A stretch of 64,000 nucleotides of DNA from Propionispora vibrioides. Its GTDB lineage: Bacteria; Bacillota; Negativicutes; Propionisporales; Propionisporaceae. Both the position numbers and the translations under genes were made by a program. Numbering within the stretch: position 1 is the stretch's first letter; each line of letters opens with the position of its first letter. Location of the stretch: the NCBI RefSeq assembly GCF_900110485.1, contig NZ_FODY01000010.1, positions 62,594 to 126,593 on the forward strand. The letters run 5' to 3'. Below are positions 1 through 9,046 of this stretch, piece by piece. The notes under the pieces are model-generated. The model saw nothing but the letters and a program-made list of their open reading frames with translations, was not told where the DNA came from and searched no databases.

Positions 1-758
<758 letters not shown>

Positions 759-784
759 TCAATTCTTTTTAAGTCATTACATAA

Positions 785-793
785 TATACTATG
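785..793 (-). promoter_or_regulatory. Candidate sigma-K-type -10 element for the collagen-like gene
   Basis: Reverse strand reads CATAGTATA, matching the mother-cell -10 pattern CATAnnnTA, about 57 nt upstream of the start codon. The -35 region (expected AC) is not convincing, so this is a weak prediction supported mainly by the likely spore-surface role. Confidence 0.3.
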
Positions 794-902
794 TATATCT
801 GGCACCAAAGGGAACAAACCCACCGGAACATTTGCGGTCTCTTGATGAAACATTTCAGGTAGGAACGAATAAAGTAGTAAGAGATTTATATATTGCCAGG
901 AG

Positions 903-1496
903 GTGGACATTATCACTAAACAGTCGGCTAAATTACATATAGGCTGCGGCAGGAATATTCTTCCCGAGTGGATAAATCTTGACTGCGTGGCTTTGCCCGG
1001 CGTGGATGTGGTTTTTGATTTAGATACTTGCGCGGAGCATGGATTTCCCTTTCCGGATGATAGCTTTGATATGATATTAGCCAGCCATGTATTGGAACAT
1101 ATAAAAAATCCCCTGCCATTGCTGCAGGAGTTGCACCGGGTGGCCCGGCCTGATGCAAAAGCGGTATTTGCCGTGCCTTATGGCGCTAATGATGATGCTT
1201 TTGAAGACCCGACCCATGTCCGGCAGTATTTTTTGAATTCCTTCGGTTATTTTTCTCAGCCTTTTTATTGGCGCGCCGATTACGGCTATCGTGGCGACTG
1301 GCAGCCGGAACAAATTATTTTAGCTATTTCCGCCGAACAATACGCGGGAGAATTGGCCGAGGATATTATGGAGGATATTATGACGCTACGTAATGTGGTG
1401 CTGGAAATGACGGTAGAGTTGCGGGCGGTGAAACCGCTAAGGGAGGCGAAGAAAGAATTGCAGCAGGCTCCCGAAATCCGGTATCAGTTTGTTTGA
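903..1496 (+). CDS. Class I SAM-dependent methyltransferase
   Basis: About 195 aa with the Methyltransf_11 layout: motif I KLHIGCGRNILPEW near the N-terminus, acidic motif II around INLDCVALPGVDVVFDLD, and the motif IV-like stretch FPDDSFDMILASHVLEHI near residues 50-68. No membrane segment or signal peptide is seen; the substrate is unknown. Start choice is difficult: GTG at 903 overlaps the last base of AGGAGG (898-903), and no ATG/GTG/TTG lies at normal distance before motif I. ATT at 909 would have the usual 5-nt spacing. The neighbouring collagen-like gene is divergent, so a role in modifying surface components is possible but unproven. Confidence 0.8.
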   Translation: MDIITKQSAKLHIGCGRNILPEWINLDCVALPGVDVVFDLDTCAEHGFPFPDDSFDMILASHVLEHIKNPLPLLQELHRVARPDAKAVFAVPYGANDDAFEDPTHVRQYFLNSFGYFSQPFYWRADYGYRGDWQPEQIILAISAEQYAGELAEDIMEDIMTLRNVVLEMTVELRAVKPLREAKKELQQAPEIRYQFV

Positions 1497-1505
1497 AATA
1501 GGCTA

Positions 1506-1650
1506 GGGCTTGTCAGTCTTAAACGGCAGGAGAATGGCGAGGCTATTTTTCACAGCCCAAAGCGGAGGCGGCAGGAATACCGGTGAGAGGGTATGTTGGC
1601 TGACGACAACGAGAGTGTGCGGAAAACAGATCACCCATATCACCGGATTA
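1506..1650. repeat. Possible degraded family-2 inverted-repeat element
   Basis: Starts CTAGGGCTTGT, the same 11 bases that begin the 45.4 kb family-2 copy on the forward strand, followed by a match to the ACGG...ATGGCGAG...TTTTT part of the 15.5 kb copy. The far end is not recognisable, so the limit is arbitrary. The rest of the 1497-1887 gap holds a family-1 relic and no convincing gene. Confidence 0.3.
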
Positions 1651-1756
1651 AGCTTGATTTAAGGTTGATAAGTTATTTAAGTATTTTTCTTAGTGTATTA
1701 TCACGGTGTTTTGTTGTATGATACATAGTATATATATATTCTTAGGCTCCTGGGAA

Positions 1757-1879
1757 GGGCTGATTGATTCACGGTGTGCACTAAGCCGGCAGTTTCTTTG
1801 ACTGTAAGTTGGTCATAATAGAACTCTTTTGCTTAGGGAAGAGAAAGCTCATGCTTATGTTCACTAAATCAGCGATTCC
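1757..1879 (-). repeat. Degraded family-1 element
   Basis: Left end CTGATTGATTCACGGTGTGC resembles the family-1 end CTGATTAATTCACACTGCGC, and the right end TTCACTAAATCAGCGATTCC resembles TTCATTTAATCAGTGGTTACC. The interior has diverged. It sits directly in front of the BusR-like gene. Confidence 0.45.
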
Positions 1880-1902
1880 TTAGAAAAATGAGGGGTGGAT
1901 TT

Positions 1903-2523
1903 GTGAAAGCGTCTATGGCATCTTATCAGTCAATTGCTTTGGATTTGGCGAAAAGGATTATGAATGAGGAATTTCCGGTAGGCTCCAAGATATCGGGCCG
2001 GACGGTGCTGGCCAGCCAGTATAGTGTTTCACCCGAAACGATACGCAAGGCAATTGCTATTTTGAAAGAGGCAAATATTGTATCTGTTTCTCAGGGGAAA
2101 GAAATTATTGTGTTGTCTTCGCAGCAGGCTTGCTATTATGTTAGACATCATGAAGAAATGGTATCGGCTTATTCCCTGAGTCAGGAACTGGAAGCACTGA
2201 TGATCGAAAAGGAGGAAAATGACAAACAGTTTCGCAAAATAGTAGGCGAAATCATGCGTTATTCGGACCGCTTGAAAAATCTTTCGCCCTATAACCCGGT
2301 CGACATTCGCGTAGCAAACCATTCTTTCGTCATAGGAAAGCCGCTGCAGGATCTTCGCATGTGGCAAAATACCGGGGCTACGATTGTCGCGGTCAGGCGG
2401 GGTACGGAGATCATTGTTTCCCCCGGACCCCATGCCGTTTTACAGGCAGATGACCGGATCGTGGTGGTAGGGGCCGGCGATGTATGGCAGAAAGTAACTA
2501 ATTTTATTAATAAGGGAAATTGA
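1903..2523 (+). CDS. GntR-HTH/RCK_C regulator, BusR-like
   Basis: About 206 aa. Residues ~5-70 form a GntR-type winged helix (SGRTVLASQYSVSPETIRKAI is the recognition region), ~80-130 a probable coiled coil, and ~135-205 an RCK_C/TrkA-C domain (HSFVIGKPLQDL, then LQADDRIVVVGAG). This domain order is that of BusR, the cyclic-di-AMP-responsive repressor of the busAB betaine transporter in lactococci and streptococci. GTG at 1903 is preferred over ATG at 1888 because the GAGGGGTGG Shine-Dalgarno lies between them, 4-5 nt before GTG. No transporter is adjacent, but an opuC-type operon with a striking operator lies at 35.8 kb. A c-di-AMP ligand is inferred from the family, not shown. Confidence 0.8.
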   Translation: MKASMASYQSIALDLAKRIMNEEFPVGSKISGRTVLASQYSVSPETIRKAIAILKEANIVSVSQGKEIIVLSSQQACYYVRHHEEMVSAYSLSQELEALMIEKEENDKQFRKIVGEIMRYSDRLKNLSPYNPVDIRVANHSFVIGKPLQDLRMWQNTGATIVAVRRGTEIIVSPGPHAVLQADDRIVVVGAGDVWQKVTNFINKGN

Positions 2524-2525
2524 GA

Positions 2526-2573
2526 AACAACCAGGGCGGCGTTTCGGTGAGGAATGCCGCCCTGGTTGTTTTA
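2526..2573 (+). terminator. Intrinsic terminator after the BusR-like gene
   Basis: Perfect 15-bp arms AACAACCAGGGCGGC and GCCGCCCTGGTTGTT (2526-2540, 2556-2570) followed by TTAT. Confidence 0.85.
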
Positions 2574-2728
2574 TGACCTGCCATTATGGATAGGAAGCTT
2601 TGTTGGATGCTTTGGTGCCGGACATATAATTGATCTGTTTGGGTTATACCAATAAGAGAAAGATAAGAATATGACTTATATATGAAAAGCATTAGAACAA
2701 ATGTAAAAGTTGGCTTCCTTGATTTGAT

Positions 2729-2757
2729 TTGACAGTGCTGCTTTTAGGGTGTAAAAT
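2729..2757 (+). promoter_or_regulatory. Sigma-A promoter for the dehydrogenase gene
   Basis: TTGACA (2729-2734), 17-bp spacer, TAAAAT (2752-2757). The 160-nt leader that follows is A/T-rich. The motif AAATGTA occurs four times around the promoter and leader (near 2699, 2754, 2804, 2825) and could be a regulator site. Nothing else is seen in the 2574-2913 gap. Confidence 0.6.
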
Positions 2758-2913
2758 GTAGAAAATGCAGGAATTTCACTTCATATAATACTGTAATTTG
2801 TGAAAAATGTAACTGCCTTTGAAAAAATGTAAAAAAACTATTCAGAAATGAACTGTTTTATAGTCCAGCGACTGTCATAGTAAATCAGAGAAAATAGAAG
2901 GGGTAGGTTAGAC

Positions 2914-3963
2914 ATGAAGGCATTAAATTTATACGGACCTAGAGATTTGCGTTTTGAGGATGCACCTAATCCGGTATTGGAACATGATACCGACGTAATT
3001 ATTAAAGTAAAGGTAGCGGGAATTTGCGGCTCCGACATTCATCGCTATGCCAAATTAGGACCCTACATTAAAGGAATGACCTGGGGCCATGAATTTTCCG
3101 GCGAAGTTGCCGAGGTGGGCAAAGCTGTGACCAATGTCAAAGTTGGTGACCGTGTAACAGCCTGTCCGGCGCTTTATTGCGGAACTTGCGAGTATTGTAA
3201 TAAAGGCGAATTTGCCCGCTGCGAGCATTTGAGTGTGATTGGGGCGCTGAATCCTGGCGCTTTTGCTGAATATGTTAAACTGCCGGCGGAAAATGTTGTA
3301 AAACTTCCCGATGAAGTTGGTTATGATGTAGCCAGTCTGGTTGAGCCTTCCAGCGTGGTTGTCCATGGCATTTACAAAACCAGCATGGAAGCCGGTGATG
3401 ATGTAGCTATCATCGGTTGCGGAACGATCGGCTTACTGGCGGTGCAATGGGCTAAAATCTTTGGCGCCAGACATGTATATGCCCTTGATATTGATGACAG
3501 CAAGCTGGAACTGGCTAAACAGCTTGGCGCTGATTTCGGAATTAACACCAAGGATATTGAGCCTCATGAAAAATTATTTGAAATGACCGGCAACCGGGGA
3601 GTCGATATCGTTGTGGAATCAGCCGGCAGCCCGATTACCTCTGCGCAGGCCTTCTCGCTGGCTCGTAAAGGCGGCAAAGTTGTATTCATGGGCATCCCTT
3701 ACGGTGATGTAATGGTAAAACGGTTCTATTTTGAACGGATTGTGCGTAATGAGTTGAGCGTATACGGTTCCTGGAATGCTATTTCGGCGCCGTTTCCCGG
3801 CAAAGAGTGGCAGACTACCGTTCATTTCATGAAAGAAGGCAAACTGAACGTAACGCCGATGATCACCCATCATCTCAGCTTAAAAGAAGGACCGGCAACG
3901 TTTGAAAAGATCATAAACCGTGACGGCCATTTTGGTAAGGTTTTATTTTACCCGGAAAAATAA
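2914..3963 (+). CDS. Zinc-dependent polyol dehydrogenase, galactitol-1-phosphate 5-dehydrogenase-like
   Basis: 349-aa medium-chain dehydrogenase/reductase. Catalytic-zinc region GICGSDIHRY (Cys near residue 37), GHEFSG (His-Glu near 61), and structural-zinc cysteines in CPALYCGTCEYCNKGEFARC; the Rossmann motif is GCGTIGLLAVQWAK near residue 168. The C-terminal SWNAISAPFPGKEW segment resembles GatD-type galactitol/sorbitol-phosphate dehydrogenases, which oxidise the sugar alcohol phosphate with NAD. No PTS genes are adjacent, so the true substrate is open. Shine-Dalgarno AAGGGGTAGG precedes the ATG. The gene is monocistronic between its own promoter and terminator. Confidence 0.8.
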   Translation: MKALNLYGPRDLRFEDAPNPVLEHDTDVIIKVKVAGICGSDIHRYAKLGPYIKGMTWGHEFSGEVAEVGKAVTNVKVGDRVTACPALYCGTCEYCNKGEFARCEHLSVIGALNPGAFAEYVKLPAENVVKLPDEVGYDVASLVEPSSVVVHGIYKTSMEAGDDVAIIGCGTIGLLAVQWAKIFGARHVYALDIDDSKLELAKQLGADFGINTKDIEPHEKLFEMTGNRGVDIVVESAGSPITSAQAFSLARKGGKVVFMGIPYGDVMVKRFYFERIVRNELSVYGSWNAISAPFPGKEWQTTVHFMKEGKLNVTPMITHHLSLKEGPATFEKIINRDGHFGKVLFYPEK

Positions 3964-3973
3964 TTAAGTACGG

Positions 3974-4018
3974 AAAAGCCTCTCTGGACAGTAGTGAACT
4001 GACCGGAGGGGCTTTTTT
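3974..4018 (+). terminator. Intrinsic terminator
   Basis: AAAAGCCTCTCTGG pairs with CCGGAGGGGCTTTT, followed by a T run. The remaining 300 bases up to the next gene hold a small repeat relic and no gene. Confidence 0.8.
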
Positions 4019-4230
4019 TCATATAGCTGATTGCCGAGCTGAAAGGAGTAATTTTCTAATGGCCCGTTGACTGCAAACTTAGTAGTTCCCCGGATCTATC
4101 TGACATAGGGTAGCGGAGCTGACTGATTTCTTTTGACAGTATGCATATAATAAAGGAACTTCATTTACTGATTGCGAAATGTATGATAAACGGAAATCTC
4201 CATAAGAAATTCATATTCCTACGGTATAAT

Positions 4231-4272
4231 AGGCCTGGCAGAGCCGACACTCTCATTAGATCAGCGGTTCCT
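4231..4272 (-). repeat. Family-1 end fragment
   Basis: GAGCCGACACTCTCATTAGATCAGCGGTTCC matches, with several substitutions, the end of the 6.97 kb family-1 copy (AAGCCGACAGGTTCATTTAATCAGTGGTTACC region). No matching other end was found nearby. Confidence 0.35.
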
Positions 4273-4321
4273 TAAGGATGCAGGTGCAGTGAAAAACTAA
4301 TATGGAAGAGGAAGAGCGGAC

Positions 4322-4996
4322 ATGAATAAACTATGGGGCTGGCTGCTTATTTTTACGGGAATTGGGTTATTATACCTGTGGCAACCGGAGGTTTTCCTGC
4401 ACGTGTATCAGTTGCTCCGGCAAGGAGACATTCTGGCCCTGACTGAGTATCTACGCTCTTTTGGCGGCTGGTCGATCGCCGTGATCCTGCTCCTGTTCGT
4501 CATTATGACGTTTACGATTGTTTTTCCGTTTATGTTGTTGTCCGGTGCGGTCGGACTGATCTATGGGCTATTTTGGGGAACGCTGATTTCCTGGCTGGGG
4601 GAAGTGGCCGGTTCGGTGGTCATGTTTGTCGTGGTGCGCTACTTATTCAGGCAAATGGTGACCCTCTGGATTGCCCAGAGCCGCTATCTGACAAAAATAG
4701 ACGAATATAGCGCGACGAATGGTTTTAAGGCTTTGCTGTTGGCGCGCCTGCTGCCGCTGGCGCCGTCCGGCATTATCACGGCCATTGCCGCGGTTAGCCG
4801 GCTGGGCTTTGCCGATTTTTTCTGGGCTACTTTTTGGGGCAAACTGCCGCCGGTTGTCGTGAAGGTCATACTGGGACATGACTTGGCTTTAGCTGAGGAT
4901 AATATGGTGCGTATTGCGGTGATTGTCGGCGTGATTATTGTAATATATGGCACACTGTGGTATAAAAAACGGAAGCGGCTGCAGGGAAGTGACTGA
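4322..4996 (+). CDS. TVP38/TMEM64-family membrane protein (DedA superfamily)
   Basis: 224 aa, about five to six hydrophobic segments. The conserved SNARE-associated/VTT core is visible: FPFMLLSGAVGLIYGLFWGTL, then a cytoplasmic region ending in ARLLPLAPSGIITAIAAVSRLGF, with the typical xxRxxPxxP-like pattern of this superfamily. The short basic tail YKKRKR is probably cytoplasmic. Members of the superfamily are linked to lipid (undecaprenyl phosphate or phospholipid) translocation; which applies here cannot be told. The gene is followed after 39 nt by a two-component system and may be cotranscribed with it. Confidence 0.8.
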   Translation: MNKLWGWLLIFTGIGLLYLWQPEVFLHVYQLLRQGDILALTEYLRSFGGWSIAVILLLFVIMTFTIVFPFMLLSGAVGLIYGLFWGTLISWLGEVAGSVVMFVVVRYLFRQMVTLWIAQSRYLTKIDEYSATNGFKALLLARLLPLAPSGIITAIAAVSRLGFADFFWATFWGKLPPVVVKVILGHDLALAEDNMVRIAVIVGVIIVIYGTLWYKKRKRLQGSD

Positions 4997-5035
4997 AGGA
5001 TGTGTTGATTTCAACTGCGAGACGGGAGGATGACT

Positions 5036-5734
5036 ATGGCTCAGCATTCGGTATTGATTGTTGATGATGATTTGAAGCTGGCTGCCTTGCTGGAAACCTA
5101 TTTTAAGAAGGAAGGCTTCCTTACCTATTTGGCTCATGACGGTCTGGAATGCCTAAGCGCGGTACGGGAAAAGAATCCGGATATTATCGTGCTGGACCTG
5201 ATGCTGCCCAGCCTGGACGGTTGGACGGTATGCCGCCAGATTAGAAAAGAACGGGATACTCCGATTATCATGCTGACTGCCCGGGATGAGGAAAGTGACC
5301 GCCTGATCGGTCTGGAAATCGGGGCGGATGATTATGTTACTAAGCCGTTCAGTCCCAAGGAGGTTGTGGCACGGGCCAAAGTTATATTCAGGCGGGTTTA
5401 TCCGAACAAAGAGGCTTCGGAAAAAGTAATAGCAGGAAAACTTACGATTGATTTATTGCGTCATGAGGTTCTTTGCGAGGGAATTCCGGTGGAACTGACT
5501 CCAACCGAGTTTAAAATACTGGAGCTATTGGCAGCTAATGTCGGCCAGGTGTTCAATCGGCTGCAGATTGTAGAGCGGACTCAGGGCTATTCTTTTGAGG
5601 GGTACGAACGGACGGTGGATGCCCATGTGAAAAATCTGCGCCGCAAACTCGCCGTACATTGCCCTGCTTTGCAGTATATTCAAACCGTCTATGGCGTGGG
5701 CTATAAATTTGCCGGTGATACCTATGAATCATAA
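5036..5734 (+). CDS. OmpR-family response regulator
   Basis: 232 aa. Receiver domain with acidic pocket VDDD (10-12), phosphoacceptor Asp54 in VLDLMLP and Lys of TKPFSP near 104; winged-helix Trans_reg_C domain follows (ELTPTEFKILELL, then ERTVDAHVKNLRRKL and YGVGYKF). ATG at 5036 is preferred to ATG at 5030: GGGAGG (5024-5029) is 6 nt away from the former and abuts the latter. It pairs with the overlapping kinase gene downstream. The closest general resemblance is BaeR/VicR-like regulators. Confidence 0.9.
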   Translation: MAQHSVLIVDDDLKLAALLETYFKKEGFLTYLAHDGLECLSAVREKNPDIIVLDLMLPSLDGWTVCRQIRKERDTPIIMLTARDEESDRLIGLEIGADDYVTKPFSPKEVVARAKVIFRRVYPNKEASEKVIAGKLTIDLLRHEVLCEGIPVELTPTEFKILELLAANVGQVFNRLQIVERTQGYSFEGYERTVDAHVKNLRRKLAVHCPALQYIQTVYGVGYKFAGDTYES

Positions 5735-6893
5735 CAGCATTATCTATCGCATTACAGGTTTGGTATTTTTGGCAGTCGCGTTAACCGTCTTTTTGTTGGT
5801 TTATCTGGCTAATTTGCAGATGACGGAGCAATTTAAGGAATATCTGGTAGTTCAGCACCGGGTGACCGATCACCGGATGGGGCCGGACCGGAACCACCAG
5901 GGTTCCTATGAGGTGGCGTTTACCATGGGGCCGCTGGAGCAATCTTTCCTGGCCTCGGTCCACAAATCTCTTATTTGGGTAGGACTGGCTATTTTAGCGG
6001 CGGGTTCGGTGGCCAGTTACATGCTGGCCCGCAGTATTACCGTGCCGTTGCGCAATTTAAGTCAAGCTGCCGAGCAGATTGAGCGGGGCAATTTCAATCA
6101 AAAGGTGTGTGTGGAGACCAAGGATGAAATAGGGCAATTGGCCGCTATTTTTAATCGTATGTCCGAAGCGCTGCAGGTGAACTCCAACCTGCGACGGCAA
6201 TTGCTGGCTAATATCGCTCATGAGTTGCGTACACCGCTAGCCGTTATCCAGGGACATTTGGAGGGAATGATTGACGGGGTTATTGAGCCTGGCAAAGAGC
6301 AGTTAACGTCATTGCATGAGGAAGCCATCCGTCTGAACCGGCTCATTACCGATTTACGGGATTTATCCCTGGCGGAAGTGCGCCAATTGGGGCTGGAATT
6401 AAAGACCGGGGATGTAAAGCTGCTACTGGCGCGAGTCGTCCTGCTGCTAAAGCCGTTAGCCGATAAAAAAAAGCTGGACATTGTGCTGGATCTGCCTGAG
6501 CAACTGCCGCCCATCGTAGTCGATCATGACCGGATGAGCCAGGTTTTTTATAACATCCTGGTTAATGCTATCCGTTATTCGCCAACAGAAGGCCAAGTGA
6601 AGATAACGGCGGAGCTAAATGAGGATAAGGGAAAGCACTGGCTGTGTCTTTCCTTTCAGGATCATGGTCCAGGCATCAAACCCGAGGATATCGATCTGAT
6701 TTTTGATCATTTTTACCGGGGGGAAAAATCCAGAGACCGCAAAAGCGGCGGGTCTGGCCTGGGGCTGGCTATTGTCAAGCAACTGGTTGAAATCCATGGC
6801 GGACGGGTTGCCGTCCGGAGTGAGGCGGGAAAGGGCAGCCTGTTTCAGGTGTCTTTGCCGCTGGACAAGACTGGCGGTAATGAGCCGGAGTAA
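5724..6893 (+). CDS. Sensor histidine kinase (BaeS-like), partner of the preceding regulator
   Basis: 389 aa. Membrane segments at ~8-30 and ~83-103 bracket a short, ~55-residue extracytoplasmic sensor region rich in His/Arg. HAMP ~105-155, HisKA with His166 in NIAHELRTP, then HATPase motifs N (NAIRYSP), G1 (DHGPGI), F (FDHFYRGEKS) and G2 (GSGLGLAIV). The start ATG at 5724 overlaps the last 11 nt of the regulator gene, a normal translational-coupling layout. The small sensor loop favours an envelope or membrane signal. No target operon can be named; the exported Met/His-rich peptide and YibE/F genes downstream are candidates by position only. Confidence 0.88.
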   Translation: MNHNSIIYRITGLVFLAVALTVFLLVYLANLQMTEQFKEYLVVQHRVTDHRMGPDRNHQGSYEVAFTMGPLEQSFLASVHKSLIWVGLAILAAGSVASYMLARSITVPLRNLSQAAEQIERGNFNQKVCVETKDEIGQLAAIFNRMSEALQVNSNLRRQLLANIAHELRTPLAVIQGHLEGMIDGVIEPGKEQLTSLHEEAIRLNRLITDLRDLSLAEVRQLGLELKTGDVKLLLARVVLLLKPLADKKKLDIVLDLPEQLPPIVVDHDRMSQVFYNILVNAIRYSPTEGQVKITAELNEDKGKHWLCLSFQDHGPGIKPEDIDLIFDHFYRGEKSRDRKSGGSGLGLAIVKQLVEIHGGRVAVRSEAGKGSLFQVSLPLDKTGGNEPE

Positions 6894-6973
6894 TAGTGCT
6901 CCGCCAACGCTGAAACTACTGTTTCTTCGCGGGCTTTTTTCGTAAAGTTTCGTTGTCGGCGGTTTACATAGAT

Positions 6974-7131
6974 AACCACTGATTAATTCACACTGCGCGT
7001 CCTGACGGATCTTTTTCCGCCTAGCTGCGTCAGCAAAACCTTGAAATAGGGGCCGCTATTCCTGCGGTTTTACTTCCTTGCCAGACGAAAAAATCTCTCG
7101 CCAAGCCGACAGGTTCATTTAATCAGTGGTT
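6974..7131 (-). repeat. Family-1 inverted-repeat element, copy A (MITE-like)
   Basis: 158 bp bounded by AACCACTGATTAA and TTTAATCAGTGGTT. Read on the reverse strand it shares blocks with copies at 10.88, 14.6 and 20.15 kb: TGGCGAGAGATTTTTT, CTGGCAAGGAAGTAAAACC, GGAAAAAGATCCG, GCGCAGTGTGAATTAATCAG. No coding potential. The 6894-7377 gap holds this copy, the short family-2 copy and the upstream region of the next gene. Confidence 0.8.
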
Positions 7132-7210
7132 ACCTAGGAGCGATAGGTGCGCTTTTTCTTACGAAAAATCCCCGCAAATTTAATTTGCACTTCGAAGCTG
7201 CGAAGCACGA

Positions 7211-7273
7211 GGACGTGCCTTTAAACTAACGGAATGATCCCTGGCGTGTTTCGGATAGTTTGAAGACACGCCC
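7211..7273 (+). repeat. Family-2 inverted-repeat element, short copy
   Basis: 63 bp. Begins GGACGTGCCTTTAAACTAAC, continues with GGAATGATCC, and ends TTTCGGATAGTTTGAAGACACGCCC-like; compared with the 180-bp copy at 15.5 kb the interior is missing. The ends form an imperfect inverted repeat of about 20 bp. Confidence 0.75.
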
Positions 7274-7377
7274 TGGCAATAAAAATTTATATTTTCTCCA
7301 TAAGATATTCACATTTCTTTGTTATGATTAAAAATAACAGGCAGATACTTGTGAATATAATATAAGGAGGCAGTCTT

Positions 7378-7656
7378 ATGAATAGAAAAATCGTGATTGT
7401 AGTGGCACTGGCGGCATTGGTTGCCCTGTCGTTGTTTGCCATCACCTCGCAGGCTGCGGAAGCCCCCGCTGCCGAGGCTTGTGGCGGGCATGACCGGATG
7501 ATGCAGCAAGCGGTAGAGCAGGGGATCATTAACTCCGAGCAGGCCGGCAGGATGAATGCGCTTATGCAACAGATGGGACCGCAAATGCATGAACAGATGC
7601 AGGAGGCACACCAGGGAGCAATGCCTGAGCACTGCAATGATGCAACAGTAAAATAA
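7378..7656 (+). CDS. Small exported Met/His-rich protein
   Basis: 92 aa. A cleavable signal peptide is clear (MNRKIVIVVALAALVALSLF, cleavage probably after SQAAEA). The mature ~65 residues are rich in Met, Gln, His and Glu, with two Cys (in EACGGHD and PEHCND) and the repeated pattern MQQMGPQMHEQMQEAHQ. This composition suggests metal binding (Cu, Ag or Zn) or a Spy/CpxP-like envelope chaperone, but no family signature is certain. AAGGAGG lies 7 nt upstream. It is followed at once by a 20-bp perfect hairpin, so it is monocistronic. Confidence 0.7.
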   Translation: MNRKIVIVVALAALVALSLFAITSQAAEAPAAEACGGHDRMMQQAVEQGIINSEQAGRMNALMQQMGPQMHEQMQEAHQGAMPEHCNDATVK

Positions 7657-7710
7657 CAGCAAAAGAAACAACGTCAGCGGTGCAAGGTGTTGACGTTGTT
7701 TCTTTTGCTG
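7657..7710 (+). terminator. Long perfect hairpin, probable terminator
   Basis: Arms of 20 bp (CAGCAAAAGAAACAACGTCA at 7657-7676, complement at 7691-7710) start right after the stop codon. The descending arm is T-rich, but no long T run follows. Confidence 0.7.
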
Positions 7711-7865
7711 CTTGATAAAAACGGAAAAGGACTCTGCCGTCCGGGTATGGAATATCATTCTGTTGAAGAAGCTTTGGCGGCTTTAGCGGCAGAGAAAAAA
7801 CTCTGCAGGACAATGCAAAAAGTTGCTGCAATCAGAGCAGGCTGAACCTTGATGGGAGGATATTC

Positions 7866-8993
7866 ATGAAAATAAGATGTTTTATTCGATGTATAGTGAT
7901 GCTGATAGGATTATTGGGTTTTATGTCGGTGCAGGCGCTGGCAGCGCCTCAAGACGAGGCGGGGAAGCAGCTTCCGCAAATTGATTATTTGCAGGGTGTG
8001 GTCTTAAAGGTGCAGCCTTTGACTCAATTGAAAAAGGTACAGGGAATGAGCGGGGCCGAGCTTGTGGATATCCGCCTGACAGCAGGCGAGGAGACCGGTA
8101 AGGAAATTAAAGTCACCAATTATAAAATGGACAGGCCCGGCTTTGATTTGCATCCGGCAGCCGGTGACAAAGTTATTGTTGCCGTTTCGCAGGAAGCTGG
8201 CGGGAAAACGTATCATTTGGCCGATTATGACAGGATGCCTTATGTGTATGTTTTGTTGGGAGCCTTTGCGCTTACGCTGATCGCTGTTGGCGGAAAAGTA
8301 GGAATCAAATCGCTTTTTGTTGTCTGTTTTGCTATTTTTATCATTCTTCAGGGAATGATACCGCTCATCCTAGGCAGACATTTGAATTTGATTTTGGCGA
8401 CATGGCTGACTAGTGCGCTGATTGCTGTAGTAACACAAATTACGGTGAGCGGCTGGAATGCAAAAACCTGGGGAGCCATTGCCGGTACGGTCGGCGGGGT
8501 GGCTGTGGCCGGCCTGCTGGCTGTTCTTTCAATCCAAGCCATGCATTTGACCGGCCTTGATAATGAGGAAGCTATTATGTTAAAGGTGACCTATCTGGCG
8601 GATATTGATTTCCAGGAAGTATTATTTGCCGGCATTGTCATGGGAGCGCTGGGCGCCGTGATGGATGTGGCCATATCTATCGCCTCCGCCCAATACGAAA
8701 TCAAGAGCTCCTGTCCGCAGTACGGTTTTAAAGAATTGTATAAGGCCGGAATCAATGTGGGGCGGGATGTGATGGGCACCATGTCCAATACGCTGGTGCT
8801 GGCTTATCTGGGCAGTTCTCTGCCGCTTTTGCTCTTGCTTTCCGCACAGGAACACGTGCCGCTGCTGCGGATTGTCAACCTCAACCTGATTGCCACGGAA
8901 GTGGCAAGGACGATTACCGGCAGCATTGGCCTTATCTGTTCCATTCCGCTGGCCGCACTGGCCACTGGTTTCTTTTTAAGCCAAAAGAGATAA
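7866..8993 (+). CDS. YibE/F-family membrane protein
   Basis: 375 aa. N-terminal signal-like segment (to about residue 27), an extracytoplasmic ~95-residue beta-rich domain (YLQGVVLKVQPL to GKTYHLADYDRM), then about seven to eight membrane helices. YibE/F hallmarks are present: PYVYVLLGAFALTLIAVGG, NEEAIMLKVTYLADIDFQEVLFAGIVMGALGAVMDVAISIAS, and GRDVMGTMSNTLVLAYLGSSLP. Molecular function is not established for the family. Shine-Dalgarno TGGGAGG precedes the ATG. It converges on the YcgR-YcgQ pair. Confidence 0.85.
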   Translation: MKIRCFIRCIVMLIGLLGFMSVQALAAPQDEAGKQLPQIDYLQGVVLKVQPLTQLKKVQGMSGAELVDIRLTAGEETGKEIKVTNYKMDRPGFDLHPAAGDKVIVAVSQEAGGKTYHLADYDRMPYVYVLLGAFALTLIAVGGKVGIKSLFVVCFAIFIILQGMIPLILGRHLNLILATWLTSALIAVVTQITVSGWNAKTWGAIAGTVGGVAVAGLLAVLSIQAMHLTGLDNEEAIMLKVTYLADIDFQEVLFAGIVMGALGAVMDVAISIASAQYEIKSSCPQYGFKELYKAGINVGRDVMGTMSNTLVLAYLGSSLPLLLLLSAQEHVPLLRIVNLNLIATEVARTITGSIGLICSIPLAALATGFFLSQKR

Positions 8994-9046
8994 CCGGAAT
9001 ATACGTGTGAAAGAGGAGAAACGCCGAGGTATTACGTGGCCTTTCC

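Noticed and set aside
7747-7845. 32-aa frame between the terminator and the YibE/F gene
   Set aside because: Reads as an amphipathic peptide but has no ribosome site and no independent support.
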